Positions 54,047 to 63,467 of a stretch of 64,000 nucleotides of DNA are shown in pieces (positions within the stretch are counted from its first letter, which is position 1; every line of letters begins with the position of its first letter). A program made the translations under genes and the position numbers. This stretch comes from Sulfitobacter brevis (GTDB lineage: Bacteria; Pseudomonadota; Alphaproteobacteria; Rhodobacterales; Rhodobacteraceae). The stretch lies in NCBI RefSeq assembly GCF_900112755.1, contig NZ_FOMW01000002.1, forward strand, positions 337,029-401,028. The letters are read 5' to 3'. The notes under the pieces were generated by a model, which was given only the letters and a program-made list of their open reading frames with translations, was not told where the DNA came from and searched no databases.

Positions 54047-54790
54047 ATGTTCCCACGTCTGATTGCCCCTGCCCTTGCCTGCGCCTTGGCCCTACCCGCC
54101 AGCGCCATGGACCTGACAGAGCTGACAGACGCCGAACGCGCCCAGTTCCGCGCCGAGGTACGGGCCTATCTTTTGGAAAACCCCGAAGTGATCATGGAAG
54201 CGGTCGAAAGCCTGCAAGGCCGTGAAGCCGAAGCTCAAGCGCGTGCCGATTTCGATCTGGTGACCAACAACGCCGGACCGATCTTCGACGATGGCTATTC
54301 GTGGGAAGGTGGCAACCCTGACGGCGATATCGTGTTGGTGGAATTCCTCGATTATCGCTGTGGCTATTGCAAAAAATCCCACGGCGAAGTTGCCAAGCTT
54401 TTGGAAACAGACGGTAATATCAAGATGATCGTCAAAGAATTCCCAATCCTTGGCGAGCAGTCAATGATGGCATCACGCTTTGCCATTGCCACCAAGAACG
54501 TTGCGGGCGACGACAGCTATGACAAGATCAAAGACGCGCTGATGGCCTTTAACGGCGACATCACCACCGCAGCCCTGCGCCGTCTGGCAGAGACCTACCA
54601 GCTTGATTTCGACGCGATCGAATCCAAGATGAACGACGATGAAGTGACCCGCGAAATTGCCGAGACCCGTGCGCTGGCGCAAAAGCTGCAGATCACCGGC
54701 ACGCCGACATTTGTGATGCACGACGAAATGCTGCGCGGCTATTTGCCTTACGATCAGATGCAGGCGTTGGTAGCGGAAAAGCGCGACTGA
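54047..54790 (+). CDS. DsbA family periplasmic thiol-disulfide protein (ScsC/Com1-like)
   Basis: 247 residues with a signal peptide (RLIAPALACALALPASA). An N-terminal helical stalk (LTDAERAQFRAEVRAYLLEN, about 26-65) resembles the ScsC-type oligomerisation segment. The thioredoxin fold has the active-site C105-G-Y-C108 in LDYRCGYCKKSHGEV and the cis-Pro in TGTPTFVM. It makes or shuffles disulfides in the periplasm and could be reoxidised by the DsbB at 15.9 kb. A shortened relative starts one base after its stop. Confidence 0.87.
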   Translation: MFPRLIAPALACALALPASAMDLTELTDAERAQFRAEVRAYLLENPEVIMEAVESLQGREAEAQARADFDLVTNNAGPIFDDGYSWEGGNPDGDIVLVEFLDYRCGYCKKSHGEVAKLLETDGNIKMIVKEFPILGEQSMMASRFAIATKNVAGDDSYDKIKDALMAFNGDITTAALRRLAETYQLDFDAIESKMNDDEVTREIAETRALAQKLQITGTPTFVMHDEMLRGYLPYDQMQALVAEKRD

Positions 54791-54791
54791 T

Positions 54792-55283
54792 ATGAAGTCT
54801 TTGGCGCTGGCTGGTTTGGTACTGCTGGCTGCGCCTGTCGCTGCCGATACCGATATTTTTTCCCTGACAGGGGCCGAGCGCCGCGCATTTCAGGCTGAGG
54901 TGCGCGCTTTATTGCTCGACGAGCCCGAGATTGTGCGCAAAGCGCTGGCACCGCCGCCCTATCAGGGCGGCGTATACGCCGAAGCCGCAGCGGCCGATCT
55001 GGACACGCTCGACACGCTTAAAAGTCAGGTGTTGAGCGGCGCCAAGATTGCGCTGTTTGTCGGGGAAGGCTGCGAGGACTGCGCCCGGGCAATCGAAGAA
55101 TTGCAAGTAATTTCAGAGACTACCGGGCAAGAGTTCATCCTGCATGACATCAGCGACCCCGCTGTTGCAAAAGTCGCAGAGACGCTGGAAATGGACGATT
55201 TACCCTTCTACGTCATGTCGGACAGGATCCTGCGCGGCTGGATGCCTGCGATGGTGCTGACCCGCTATTTGAGCGAAGACTGA
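54792..55283 (+). CDS. Mini DsbA-like thioredoxin-fold protein
   Basis: 163 residues with a signal peptide (SLALAGLVLLAAPVAA). The stalk LTGAERRAFQAEVRALLLDE matches that of the DsbA before it, and the end ILRGWMPAMVL matches its MLRGYLPYDQM. The fold is shorter, lacking most of the helical insertion. An active-site pair C94-E-D-C97 (GEGCEDCARA) and a cis-Pro (DDLPFYVM) remain. It is probably a periplasmic redox partner derived by duplication. The start is one base after the stop of the longer gene. Confidence 0.75.
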   Translation: MKSLALAGLVLLAAPVAADTDIFSLTGAERRAFQAEVRALLLDEPEIVRKALAPPPYQGGVYAEAAAADLDTLDTLKSQVLSGAKIALFVGEGCEDCARAIEELQVISETTGQEFILHDISDPAVAKVAETLEMDDLPFYVMSDRILRGWMPAMVLTRYLSED

Positions 55284-55304
55284 AGCTGCCTACTCGGCAG
55301 CTTC
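55282..55304. terminator. Bidirectional terminator overlapping two stop codons
   Basis: GAAGCTGCC (55282-55290) pairs perfectly with GGCAGCTTC (55296-55304) around the loop TACTC. The left arm holds the end of the mini-DsbA gene and the right arm the last codons of ispG. There is little T after it. Confidence 0.65.
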
Positions 55305-56417
55305 CTTCGCAGCCTCCGCCTCAATTGCCTCGGCGCGGCGTTCCACCTGCTCTACGATATGTTCGATCATGCCGTCATTGCCGAGCTTATGGCTCTGCGC
55401 GCCGGCGAGGTACACCATGCCCGACCCTGCCCCGCCGCCGGTAAAGCCGACGTCCGTCATCAACGCCTCGCCGGGGCCGTTCACGACGCACCCGATGATC
55501 GACAGGCTCATCGGGGTCTTGATGTGCTCCAGCCTTTTTTCCAACGCCTCGACTGTTTTGATCACGTCGAAACCCTGACGCGCGCAAGACGGACAAGAGA
55601 TGATATTGACGCCACGGTGCCGCAGCCCCAGCGATTTGAGAATATCATAGCCGACCTTCACCTCTTCCACCGGATCGGCAGATAGCGAGACGCGGATGGT
55701 GTCGCCGATGCCGTTCCACAGCAGATTGCCCATGCCAATCGCGCTTTTGATCGTGCCAGACATCAACCCGCCCGCTTCGGTGATGCCAAGGTGGATTGGC
55801 GCATCCGTGGCGTCGGCGAGAAGCTGATAGGCCGCTGCCGCCATGAAGACGTCAGAGGCCTTACAACTGATCTTAAATTCGTGAAAATCGTTGTCCTGCA
55901 AGATCTTGATGTGATCCAGACCGGATTCGACCATCGCATCGGGGCAAGGCTCACCGTATTTTTCCAGCAGGTGTTTCTCGAGCGATCCAGCGTTTACGCC
56001 AATCCGGATGGAGCAGTTGTGATCCCGCGCGGCCTTGATCACTTCTCGCACCCGCGCCTCGTCCCCGATATTTCCCGGATTGATGCGCAGGCAGGCCGCA
56101 CCCGCCTCCGCCGCCTCGATACCGCGTTTGTAGTGAAAGTGAATGTCCGCAACGATCGGTACAGGGCTTTCGGCGACGATTTCTTTCAGCGCTTTCGACG
56201 AGGCTTGATCGGGCACCGAGATGCGCACGATGTCGGCGCCTGCTTCGGCCGCTGCCTGCACCTGTGCGATTGTGCCGCGCACGTCGGTTGTCAGCGTGTT
56301 CGTCATGGTCTGTACGGTGATTGGAGCATCGCCGCCCACAGGCACGTTACCTACCATGATCTGGCGGGATTTGCGGCGATAAATGTTGCGCCATGGGCGG
56401 ATGTGGTTCAGCGACAT
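55290..56417 (-). CDS. ispG: 4-hydroxy-3-methylbut-2-en-1-yl diphosphate synthase (IspG/GcpE)
   Basis: 375 residues. The start region [20 protein letters not shown] leads into a TIM-barrel domain ([20 protein letters not shown]). The [4Fe-4S] ligands are in [15 protein letters not shown] and [14 protein letters not shown]. It makes HMBPP in the non-mevalonate isoprenoid pathway. The C-terminus is extended by an Ala/Glu-rich tail. The RodZ-like gene lies just upstream in the same direction, which is a common order. Confidence 0.93.
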   Translation of the reverse strand: MSLNHIRPWRNIYRRKSRQIMVGNVPVGGDAPITVQTMTNTLTTDVRGTIAQVQAAAEAGADIVRISVPDQASSKALKEIVAESPVPIVADIHFHYKRGIEAAEAGAACLRINPGNIGDEARVREVIKAARDHNCSIRIGVNAGSLEKHLLEKYGEPCPDAMVESGLDHIKILQDNDFHEFKISCKASDVFMAAAAYQLLADATDAPIHLGITEAGGLMSGTIKSAIGMGNLLWNGIGDTIRVSLSADPVEEVKVGYDILKSLGLRHRGVNIISCPSCARQGFDVIKTVEALEKRLEHIKTPMSLSIIGCVVNGPGEALMTDVGFTGGGAGSGMVYLAGAQSHKLGNDGMIEHIVEQVERRAEAIEAEAAKEAAE

Positions 56418-56487
56418 GGGCGCACCTTTGCAAAGTTCTGGACGTGTCCGGAACCTAGTCAGTCACAGGTGCAACATCAATGGGGGC

Positions 56488-57762
56488 TTACTGGGTCTGG
56501 CAAGGCATCGCTGCCAAAATCGCGGCATCAATGTCGTTGGACGCACGCAGATCGGCAAACATCCGGCTGAGCGAAGTATCAGCGTCCGGATCGACAGTCG
56601 TGAAGCGCTCGGCCAAAGCTTCGCGCTGCAACGGCAGGTTCGAGGTCACGCTGCCACGTGCGCCTGCTGGGCCAAAGCAACCGTCGGCCATGGCAAAATA
56701 GATCGCACCGGATTCGCCAGTTCGCAGGGTCGGTGGTTCTTCGGTTGCGGGCACTTCCCAGACGTCACCTTTGTTCATGATGGTCTCGTAGATTACCGTG
56801 CCATCCGCCGCCTTGACGCGCACCCATGACGGATAGGCCGCAACCATGAGTACCGTCGGTGCCGAACCCTCGACGACCTGCGGCACGGGGCCTGCTATTT
56901 CTGTCAAAGCATTCTCGGCTGTTTGAATTGGAGTGCCGTCAAAAACCGCCCGCTCCATCGCGCCGGGGGCGATATAGGATGGGAAGTTACCGCTCGAGCG
57001 GGGATCAATCGTGGCGATGGCTGCATCACGCGGGGTCATCACGGGCACATCCAGCGCTTGCGGGCGGTACAAACGGTCCAACGCTTCAGCGCGGGGCGTA
57101 TCGGTGGCAAGCGGTGCCGCAGAGTCGCTGTTTGCTTCGGGAGCGGGCGCCAACGCCCCATCAATCGGGTCAAGGTCAGACAGCACAACAGGCGTTTGGT
57201 CAACTGGCGTGACCTGCACGCGCTGCACTTCTTTCAGGACAGTCCAACCGCCAAAGCCAATCGCGCCGATCAGCGCCAGCAGCACCACCATGGACCCCAC
57301 GGCCCCGGGTTCGATCCGCGACAGAAAACCATCGCCCACTGGAATAAACGGCGTATTGGGTCGGGCAAAAAGGTCGGCCTCAGACGGTTTCTGGCGGCGT
57401 TCTTCAAAGCTGGGTTTCTTGATGACAGAAGCTTCGGCAGACATGCCGTGCGCGACGATAAAACCAGATTCCTTGCAGAAACCTGCAAAAGCCCTATCAG
57501 GATCCATGTTGAGATAGCGTGCATAGGACCGCACATAGCCCGCAATGAAGCCGGGCGTATCAAAGGCATTCGGATCACAATTTTCAATGGCTGCGATATA
57601 GGAGGCTTTGATCCGCAGCTCCCGCTGCACATCGAGCAGGGATTTTCCGAGGGTTGCACGCTCGCCGCGCATCACATCCCCCAGACGCAATTCAAAGGCG
57701 TCGAACCCTTTGGGCTCGGTTTCTGCCGCCTCAACGCTCTTGGAGGACCAACGCCCGATCAT
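56488..57762 (-). CDS. RodZ-like helix-turn-helix membrane protein (DUF4115)
   Basis: 424 residues. The N-terminal cytoplasmic HTH (about 25-95) has KSLLDVQRELRIKASYIAAI and DTPGFIAGYVRSYARYLNMD. One transmembrane helix, MVVLLALIGAIGFGGWTV, is near 155-172. A Pro/Ala-rich periplasmic linker is followed by a C-terminal DUF4115 domain (YPSWVRVKAADGTVIYETIM, NKGDVWEVPA). RodZ links MreB to the cell-wall machinery and sets rod shape; this one is a close structural match but may have drifted. It lies directly upstream of ispG. Confidence 0.82.
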   Translation of the reverse strand: MIGRWSSKSVEAAETEPKGFDAFELRLGDVMRGERATLGKSLLDVQRELRIKASYIAAIENCDPNAFDTPGFIAGYVRSYARYLNMDPDRAFAGFCKESGFIVAHGMSAEASVIKKPSFEERRQKPSEADLFARPNTPFIPVGDGFLSRIEPGAVGSMVVLLALIGAIGFGGWTVLKEVQRVQVTPVDQTPVVLSDLDPIDGALAPAPEANSDSAAPLATDTPRAEALDRLYRPQALDVPVMTPRDAAIATIDPRSSGNFPSYIAPGAMERAVFDGTPIQTAENALTEIAGPVPQVVEGSAPTVLMVAAYPSWVRVKAADGTVIYETIMNKGDVWEVPATEEPPTLRTGESGAIYFAMADGCFGPAGARGSVTSNLPLQREALAERFTTVDPDADTSLSRMFADLRASNDIDAAILAAMPCQTQ

Positions 57763-57883
57763 ACCAATGCCCCGTAATCAATAGTTGCCTGATGCCTTCA
57801 TCCGGTCGCCCACACGATTCGGATTTAGCCTTTTCTTTCGGTAAGTCTACCATAAGGCAACGCGTATTGCGAAATTATCAATT

Positions 57884-59107
57884 TCAACCGACGGATTCGG
57901 CGCGATTCAGCGCACAATGCGACCAGAGACTGTCCATCGCTTTGACCAAAGCATCGGTTTCCAGCGGTCCGTGCACCGGCGACGGGGTGAAGCGCAGCCG
58001 CTCGGTGCCGCGGGGCACTGTAGGATAGTTGATCGGCTGGGCATAAATCCCGTGCTCTTCAAGCAGCATGTCCGACAGCAGCTTGGTATGTACCGGATTG
58101 CCAACCATTACCGGCACGATATGGCTGCCGTGATCAATGATCGGCAAGCCCAGCCCTTTAAGCCGCAGCTTGAGCGCCGCCGCCTGATCTTGGTGTTGCT
58201 TGCGCAAATCACGGGCTGATTTCAGGAACTTGACCGACGCTGCCGCCCCTGCTGCCACGGCGGGTGGCAACGAGGTGGTGAAGATAAACCCAGGCGCATA
58301 GGAGCGGATCGCATCGCACATTTTGGTCGAGGCTGCGATGTAGCCCCCCATCACGCCATAAGCTTTGGCGAGGGTGCCATTGATGATATCAAGCCGGTGC
58401 ATCAGACGGTCACGCTCGGCCACACCTGCGCCGCGCGGGCCATACATACCAACCGCATGTACCTCGTCGATATAGGTCAACGCGTTGAATTCATCGGCCA
58501 GATCGCAGATCGCCTCGATCGGGCCAAAATCGCCATCCATCGAATAAATCGATTCAAATGCGATCAATTTAGGCGCAGCAGGATCGTCCGCCGCCAACAA
58601 CTCATGCAAGTGCTCGACATCATTATGACGGAAAATGCGCTTGGCCCCGCCATTGCGGCGCACACCTTCGATCATGCTAGCATGGTTCAGCGCGTCGGAA
58701 TAAATGATCAGCCCCGGAAACAGCTTGGGCAGCGTCGAAAGCGTGGCATCGTTGGCAATATAGGCCGAGGTGAACAGCAGTGCTGCTTCCTTGCCATGCA
58801 GATCCGAAAGTTCGGCCTCCAGACGCTTGTGGTACACCGTGGTGCCCGAAATGTTGCGGGTCCCGCCCGAGCCTGCGCCCGTGGCCTCCAATGCGTCGCG
58901 CATCGCGTCAAGCACCACCGAGTTTTGCCCCATGCCAAGGTAGTCATTGCCACACCAGACGGTAATCGGACGCTCGGACCCGTCGGCACGGGTCCAGACC
59001 GCGTGCGGAAACTGGCCCTTGCGGCGTTCGATATCGATAAAAGTGCGGTAACGGCCCTCTTCATGGAGGCGCGCAATGGCCGAATCCAGTTTTTCGGTAT
59101 AATCCAT
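57884..59107 (-). CDS. hemA: 5-aminolevulinate synthase
   Basis: 407 residues. Alpha-oxoamine synthase motifs: [12 protein letters not shown] (read [19 protein letters not shown]), [19 protein letters not shown], the PLP-binding Asp region [20 protein letters not shown] and the Schiff-base Lys in [16 protein letters not shown]. It condenses glycine and succinyl-CoA to ALA, the C4 entry to heme and bacteriochlorophyll, typical of alphaproteobacteria. The start ATG at 59107 is followed by [17 protein letters not shown], as in relatives. Confidence 0.93.
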   Translation of the reverse strand: MDYTEKLDSAIARLHEEGRYRTFIDIERRKGQFPHAVWTRADGSERPITVWCGNDYLGMGQNSVVLDAMRDALEATGAGSGGTRNISGTTVYHKRLEAELSDLHGKEAALLFTSAYIANDATLSTLPKLFPGLIIYSDALNHASMIEGVRRNGGAKRIFRHNDVEHLHELLAADDPAAPKLIAFESIYSMDGDFGPIEAICDLADEFNALTYIDEVHAVGMYGPRGAGVAERDRLMHRLDIINGTLAKAYGVMGGYIAASTKMCDAIRSYAPGFIFTTSLPPAVAAGAAASVKFLKSARDLRKQHQDQAAALKLRLKGLGLPIIDHGSHIVPVMVGNPVHTKLLSDMLLEEHGIYAQPINYPTVPRGTERLRFTPSPVHGPLETDALVKAMDSLWSHCALNRAESVG

Positions 59108-59358
59108 AGCGCCTTCTCCATCTGGCAGTCATGACTACGGCGAGGCTCCCGCAGTCATATTCGGGTTTTAGAATAGATACAGGCATCACAGCCAGCGAGC
59201 AATGCCTTATCGCGGCACGCATTGTCGCAGGCAAGCCGAGAATAGGGCGCACTATCATCTGGCAGCATATCGCGGCAGGCATGGCGATGGTGGCCCCTCT
59301 GGACAAGCGGCGGCGGGCTGATACGGTCTGCCCAAACCGCCCCGAAAGGAATTTTCCC

Positions 59359-60738
59359 ATGTCACTCGACACCATACTGGCACGAATCGATGATGATCTG
59401 CCCGCCGCCACAGACCGGCTGATAGAGCTGCTGCGCATCCCCTCGATCTCGACCGATCCCGCCTTCAAGGCCGATTGCGACCGCGCCGCGGATTGGCTGG
59501 TTGCCGATCTGCAATCCATGGGCTTTGACGCCAGCAAGCGCCCCACGCCGGGTCATCCGATGGTCGTGGCTCATGGCGGCGCAGATGCAGGCGACGGGCC
59601 GCATATTCTGTTTTACGGCCACTATGATGTGCAACCGGTCGATCCGCTGGATCTGTGGGACCGTGACCCCTTTGACCCAGAAATTCAGGAAACCCCGAAA
59701 GGCCGCGTCATCCGCGCACGGGGTGCGTCAGACGACAAAGGCCAGTTGATGACGTTTCTAGAGGCCTTGCGGGCATGGAAGGAAGTGGAGGGCGCATGGC
59801 CTTGCCGGATTACCTTGTTCCTAGAAGGTGAAGAAGAATCCGGCTCCCCCTCGCTGGTGCCGTTTATGCGTGAGAACGCCGAGGAGCTGAAAAGCGATAT
59901 CGCGATGATCTGCGATACGGGACTTTTCGAATCCAAAACCCCCGCCATCGTCACCATGCTGCGTGGCCTGCTTGGCGAAGAACTGACCATTACCGCGCCG
60001 CAGATGGACCTGCATTCGGGCATGTACGGCGGCATCGCGATGAACCCGATCCGCGTGCTGACGCGCATCCTTTCATCGCTGCATGACGATACCGGCCGCA
60101 TCACCGTTCCCGGATTTTACGATGGCGTGCCGGAACTCTCCGACGCGCTTGAAGCACAGTGGCAGGGGCTCGCCTTTGACCACGCGCAGTTTTTGTCTGA
60201 CGTCGGCCTGTCCCAGCCTGCTGGCGAACAGGACCGCACCCCGCTGGAGATGATCTGGTCGCGCCCGACCTGCGATGTGAACGGCATCTGGGGCGGATAC
60301 ACCGGCGAGGGGTTCAAAACCGTGCTGCCCTCAAAGGCCCATGCCAAGGTGAGCTTTCGTCTGGTCGGAACCCAAGACCCTCAGGCGATCCGTGAAAGTT
60401 TCCGCCAGATGGTGCAGGACGCCCTGCCCCCTGATTGCGAGGTCAGCTTTATCTCGCACGGTGCCGGTCAGGCGTCCGAGGCTGACACCAGCGGCGCGAT
60501 GTTCGAAGCTGCCCGCCAGGCGCTGTCGACCGAATGGAACATCCCTGCGGCTTACGTCGGCTGTGGCGGGTCGATCCCGATTGCGGGGCATTTCCAAAAG
60601 ATATTGGGGACAGAGCCGATGCTGATCGGCTTTGGCAAGGATGACGATGCGATCCATTCTCCCAATGAGAAATACGATCTCGACAGCTTTCACAAAGGGA
60701 TCCGGTCCTGGGCGCGAATCTTGGATGCCTTGACTTAA
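59359..60738 (+). CDS. M20/M28-type dipeptidase or carboxypeptidase
   Basis: 459 residues from the ATG at 59359, with GAAAGGA upstream; the longer frame from 59131 runs through the intergenic region. Metal ligands are in FYGHYDVQPVDPLDLWD, ARGASDDKGQLMTF and LEGEEESGSPS, and a late one in IAMICDTGLFE or YVGCGGSIPIAGHF. The size and pattern match PepV/M20 dipeptidases that release amino acids from short peptides. It is divergent from hemA with a 251-bp gap in which I see no gene. Confidence 0.87.
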   Translation: MSLDTILARIDDDLPAATDRLIELLRIPSISTDPAFKADCDRAADWLVADLQSMGFDASKRPTPGHPMVVAHGGADAGDGPHILFYGHYDVQPVDPLDLWDRDPFDPEIQETPKGRVIRARGASDDKGQLMTFLEALRAWKEVEGAWPCRITLFLEGEEESGSPSLVPFMRENAEELKSDIAMICDTGLFESKTPAIVTMLRGLLGEELTITAPQMDLHSGMYGGIAMNPIRVLTRILSSLHDDTGRITVPGFYDGVPELSDALEAQWQGLAFDHAQFLSDVGLSQPAGEQDRTPLEMIWSRPTCDVNGIWGGYTGEGFKTVLPSKAHAKVSFRLVGTQDPQAIRESFRQMVQDALPPDCEVSFISHGAGQASEADTSGAMFEAARQALSTEWNIPAAYVGCGGSIPIAGHFQKILGTEPMLIGFGKDDDAIHSPNEKYDLDSFHKGIRSWARILDALT

Positions 60739-60747
60739 GTGGTATCC

Positions 60748-60774
60748 GGGAGGGGCTGCTCGGCGGCCCCTCCC
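60748..60774. terminator. Hairpin between convergent peptidase and transporter genes
   Basis: GGGAGGGGC (60748-60756) pairs with GCCCCTCCC (60766-60774); the 9-nt loop can extend the stem by two pairs. No T tract. Confidence 0.6.
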
Positions 60775-60836
60775 TCACAATAAGACGACCCGAATCCGGA
60801 ATGGCGAAAAGCGGCACGACCGCCCAATCGCACGGC

Positions 60837-61790
60837 TTAGCCCCTGCGCACAGGCACCGGACGGTTTTCCCGCAGGAACACATAGACGCCCGCCGCGATG
60901 ATCACCGCAGCGCCGACAAACACCATCGGTTCAGGCCATTCGCCAAACACTGTCCATCCCCAGAACAGCGCGAATATCAGCAATACATACTCAAAAGGCG
61001 CGACCACCGAAGCCCGCGCCAAACGGTACGCTTGACTGGCCGTATAGCCGACGGCGGCTGACAATACGCCGAGCCCCGCCATCGGCAGCAAATCGGCCGT
61101 TTCCGGCCAGACCCACGCGCGCAGCAGGAAAACCATGCTATCGCCGCTGTCCTGATCGACAAAGCGTCCGTCGCCCGCGATCAGATAGACCAAGATACTC
61201 ACGATCAGAAAAGCTGCCTGTATATAGATCGACAAAGCCGAAGCGCGGCTGCTCTGGCCCAGCTTGCGCGTCAACACCGCCATGCTGGCATATCCCGCCG
61301 CCGCGAGCACCGGCAGTAGGACCACCCAGCCAAGCTCCCCCGATCCGCTGGCCATCTGGGGCACAATCATCAGCAACACGCCGCCAAACCCCACCAGCAC
61401 GGCGGCCATCCGCCGCGGGCCGACCTGCTCCCCCAAGATTGGGATCGACAGCAGGGTCACAAACAATGGCGCTACAAAGTAGATCGCATTTGCTGTGGCA
61501 ATCGGCATCACCACAATCGCTGCATAAAAGGCAGAATTTGCCATCACCACCATCATCGCCCGCAAAACATGCAACCAAGGCTGCGACGTTCTGAGCAGTT
61601 TGAGACCACCTTCGTAGTGCAAAATGATGAACGTAATACCAATGCCGATTAATGTGCGGGCAAAGACCAGTTCATGCAGCGGGTAATCTCCGGACAAGGC
61701 TTTGATCAGCATGTCATTAACAGAGATAAACAACATCGCGGCTAGAACGAAGAGAATACCCAAACGGGTCGTATCGGGAGCAATTGTCAT
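60837..61790 (-). CDS. DMT (EamA) family transporter
   Basis: 317 residues from the ATG at 61790 (MTIAPDTTRLGILFVLAAML). GAGGAGGG lies directly before it, rather close, so a slightly different start is possible; a frame to 61979 exists but would add a non-membrane-like, Cys/Arg-rich segment. Ten hydrophobic helices in two EamA repeats are seen, for example IYFVAPLFVTLLSIPILGEQ and VGYTASQAYRLARASVVAPF. Such exporters move amino acids or metabolites out of the cell; the substrate is unknown. Confidence 0.82.
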   Translation of the reverse strand: MTIAPDTTRLGILFVLAAMLFISVNDMLIKALSGDYPLHELVFARTLIGIGITFIILHYEGGLKLLRTSQPWLHVLRAMMVVMANSAFYAAIVVMPIATANAIYFVAPLFVTLLSIPILGEQVGPRRMAAVLVGFGGVLLMIVPQMASGSGELGWVVLLPVLAAAGYASMAVLTRKLGQSSRASALSIYIQAAFLIVSILVYLIAGDGRFVDQDSGDSMVFLLRAWVWPETADLLPMAGLGVLSAAVGYTASQAYRLARASVVAPFEYVLLIFALFWGWTVFGEWPEPMVFVGAAVIIAAGVYVFLRENRPVPVRRG

Positions 61791-61983
61791 CCCTCCTCTT
61801 ACACTGCCCGCGACACGCGGCGTAAGCGCGTTTAAACCACTTTCTGCCGCATCCGCGACATCGGTTGATCGACTGAGCCCTTCTCGGTGCGGGTATCTGC
61901 AGGATATTGCCGCCAGCCCCATCGAACAAGGCAAACACAACGCGCAGACGGCCCCAAATAAAATGAGTTCCAGAAGCAAAAAA

Positions 61984-62008
61984 GGGACCTCTTACGAGGT
62001 CCCTTTTT
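61984..62008 (-). terminator. Terminator of tRNA-Asp
   Basis: GGGACCTC (61984-61991), loop TTAC, GAGGTCCC (61996-62003), with A runs before and T after, so it can act on both strands. It starts 10 bp from the tRNA 3' end. Confidence 0.9.
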
Positions 62009-62017
62009 AAGCAGCAG

Positions 62018-62094
62018 TGGCGCGGTTGACGGGGCTCGAACCCGCGACCCCCGGCGTGACAGGCCGGTACTCTAACCAACTGAGCTACAACCGC
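62018..62094 (-). tRNA. tRNA-Asp (anticodon GTC)
   Basis: Acceptor GCGGTTG/CAACCGC, discriminator G, CCA encoded at 62018-62020. The anticodon loop CTGTCAC is closed by CCGGC and GCCGG, giving GTC. D-arm AGCTCAGTTGGTTAGAG and T-loop GTTCGAGCC are normal. It is followed at once by a strong terminator. Confidence 0.97.
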
Positions 62095-62401
62095 CCGCTG
62101 CACGTTTCAGGCTGTACCCGAAGCGTTGGGTGGTAATATGACCGAGACCCGCCAGCGTCAAGCGGGGTTTTGAAGAAATTCCGAATTTTTCTCAGTTTCT
62201 TTCCCAACCCGCCCACGCGTGATGAAAATCTCCAGAACCAGCCTGTTCCGACCGATCTTCAACCGCCCGTCGCGCGGCATCACGACAAGGTTGATAGCGG
62301 AGGGATGAGTATCAATAGACATGAGATCAATATGGCCGTTGAGTAGCTATTGGGCCCGCCCATTGGCTCCGGCCCAGCCCCAACAATCTGGAGTTTTGAT
62401 T
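62095..62401. other. Intergenic region with no convincing gene
   Basis: A 54-codon frame on the minus strand (62158-62322) has no ribosome-binding site and no recognisable motif, so I do not call it. A promoter for tRNA-Asp is expected at the left end and for the SH3b gene at the right. Confidence 0.4.
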
Positions 62402-63298
62402 GTGTTAAAGTATTTCTTATATTTTACGATTCTGGCAGCATCATTTGCCAACACCCCAACCACAGGCAGCGCGCAAGATCTCGATCCTGTGTGCCAACAA
62501 AACGTCCGCGATCTCTGCGGCGCCACCGATATCGGCACCTGCTTTCAAGACGGGTCTATGTGGTCGTCCGTGTACAACGAATGCGTCGGCGACATCCAAA
62601 CCATGATCGAGATGGATCGTGAATTCCGGATCCAACAACGAAACGATGCCCAATCGGTGCGCCTGAATGTGCTCGGCTACTCCTATGGCGGCATCCTGCG
62701 TGCAGGACCGGGCATGAACTACGGCAAGATCGGCAGCCTCGCTGAAGGCGAACAACTGTTTGATCTGGTGGATACAGGCATCACATTTGACGGCTACAGT
62801 TGGTTCAAGGTCAGCACCTCTATTGGTGAGGGCTATCATTGGGGCGGCATTTTCTGCACCGAAGGCACACGACCGGCCAATGGTGTGCTGGCAGGATGTG
62901 ATAATTCACCCGTACAGATGGCGGTCTTCTCCTGTAATGTCGGCAGCAAAACAGTGTCTGTGACCGCTGACAATAACGGTTTAACCTACACCTATGGCGC
63001 GAACGGGCGGACCGAAAAGACCATCACCGGCGGGCCGCGTTCCGGCAATTTGCACTGGATGCAGATGCGCTTTGCCGGGCTCGTAAGCCAATTGCGCTTT
63101 TCCAGCGGCGAATACAGCTACATCGTGTTTAGCGCCGAGGGAAACGGCAACACCGGCGCTCAGGCATTTTCAGGGCTGGTCGTAATGCAAGGCACGCGAG
63201 AGATTTCCTCCAAGACCTGCAACCGGATGACCGAGTTTAATCCCTCGTTCGATTACAACTCACTGCCGCAGGATGACGAGAGATACTCGGCCATGTAA
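62402..63298 (+). CDS. Secreted SH3b-domain protein of unknown function
   Basis: About 298 residues from the GTG at 62402, which has CTGGAG 8 nt upstream. The start gives a signal peptide (YFLYFTILAASFANTPTTG) with cleavage probably at GSA-QD. A Cys-rich segment (CQQNVRDLCGATDIGTC) precedes a bacterial SH3 domain (about 85-150, LRAGPGMNYGKIGSLAEGEQ, GYSWFKVSTS). The C-terminal 150 residues have Trp and Gly and may form a beta-fold. It could bind cell wall or a partner protein. The ATG at 62321 would start in non-signal sequence and is less likely. Confidence 0.7.
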   Translation: MLKYFLYFTILAASFANTPTTGSAQDLDPVCQQNVRDLCGATDIGTCFQDGSMWSSVYNECVGDIQTMIEMDREFRIQQRNDAQSVRLNVLGYSYGGILRAGPGMNYGKIGSLAEGEQLFDLVDTGITFDGYSWFKVSTSIGEGYHWGGIFCTEGTRPANGVLAGCDNSPVQMAVFSCNVGSKTVSVTADNNGLTYTYGANGRTEKTITGGPRSGNLHWMQMRFAGLVSQLRFSSGEYSYIVFSAEGNGNTGAQAFSGLVVMQGTREISSKTCNRMTEFNPSFDYNSLPQDDERYSAM

Positions 63299-63422
63299 CG
63301 CTAGGGGGCGGCCACGCGTCGCCCTCCACTTCGCGCTTTGGAAACCTTGCGCGATTGATCACGACCCAAAACAGCAGCCAAGTTGGCTGAAACATGCACT
63401 TATTGTCCAATGTGGGGAGGAA

Positions 63423-63467
63423 TGGTGGGTCGTGAGAGGCTCGAACTCCCGACATCTTCGGTGTAAA
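63423..63467 (-). other. tRNA-Val 3' fragment, probable attachment site of an integrated element
   Basis: The minus strand reads the 3' part of a tRNA-Val (anticodon TAC): anticodon loop TTTACAC, CGAAG stem half, T-arm GGGAGTTCGAGCCTCTC, acceptor strand ACGACCC, discriminator A and CCA at 63423-63425. The 5' half is absent, and unrelated AT-rich sequence replaces it from about 63468. A truncated tRNA ending at the anticodon loop is the usual displaced att site left by tyrosine-recombinase elements. Confidence 0.75.

Noticed and set aside
62158..62322. A 54-codon frame on the minus strand upstream of tRNA-Asp
   Set aside because: No start signal and no known similarity by eye; it fits chance.
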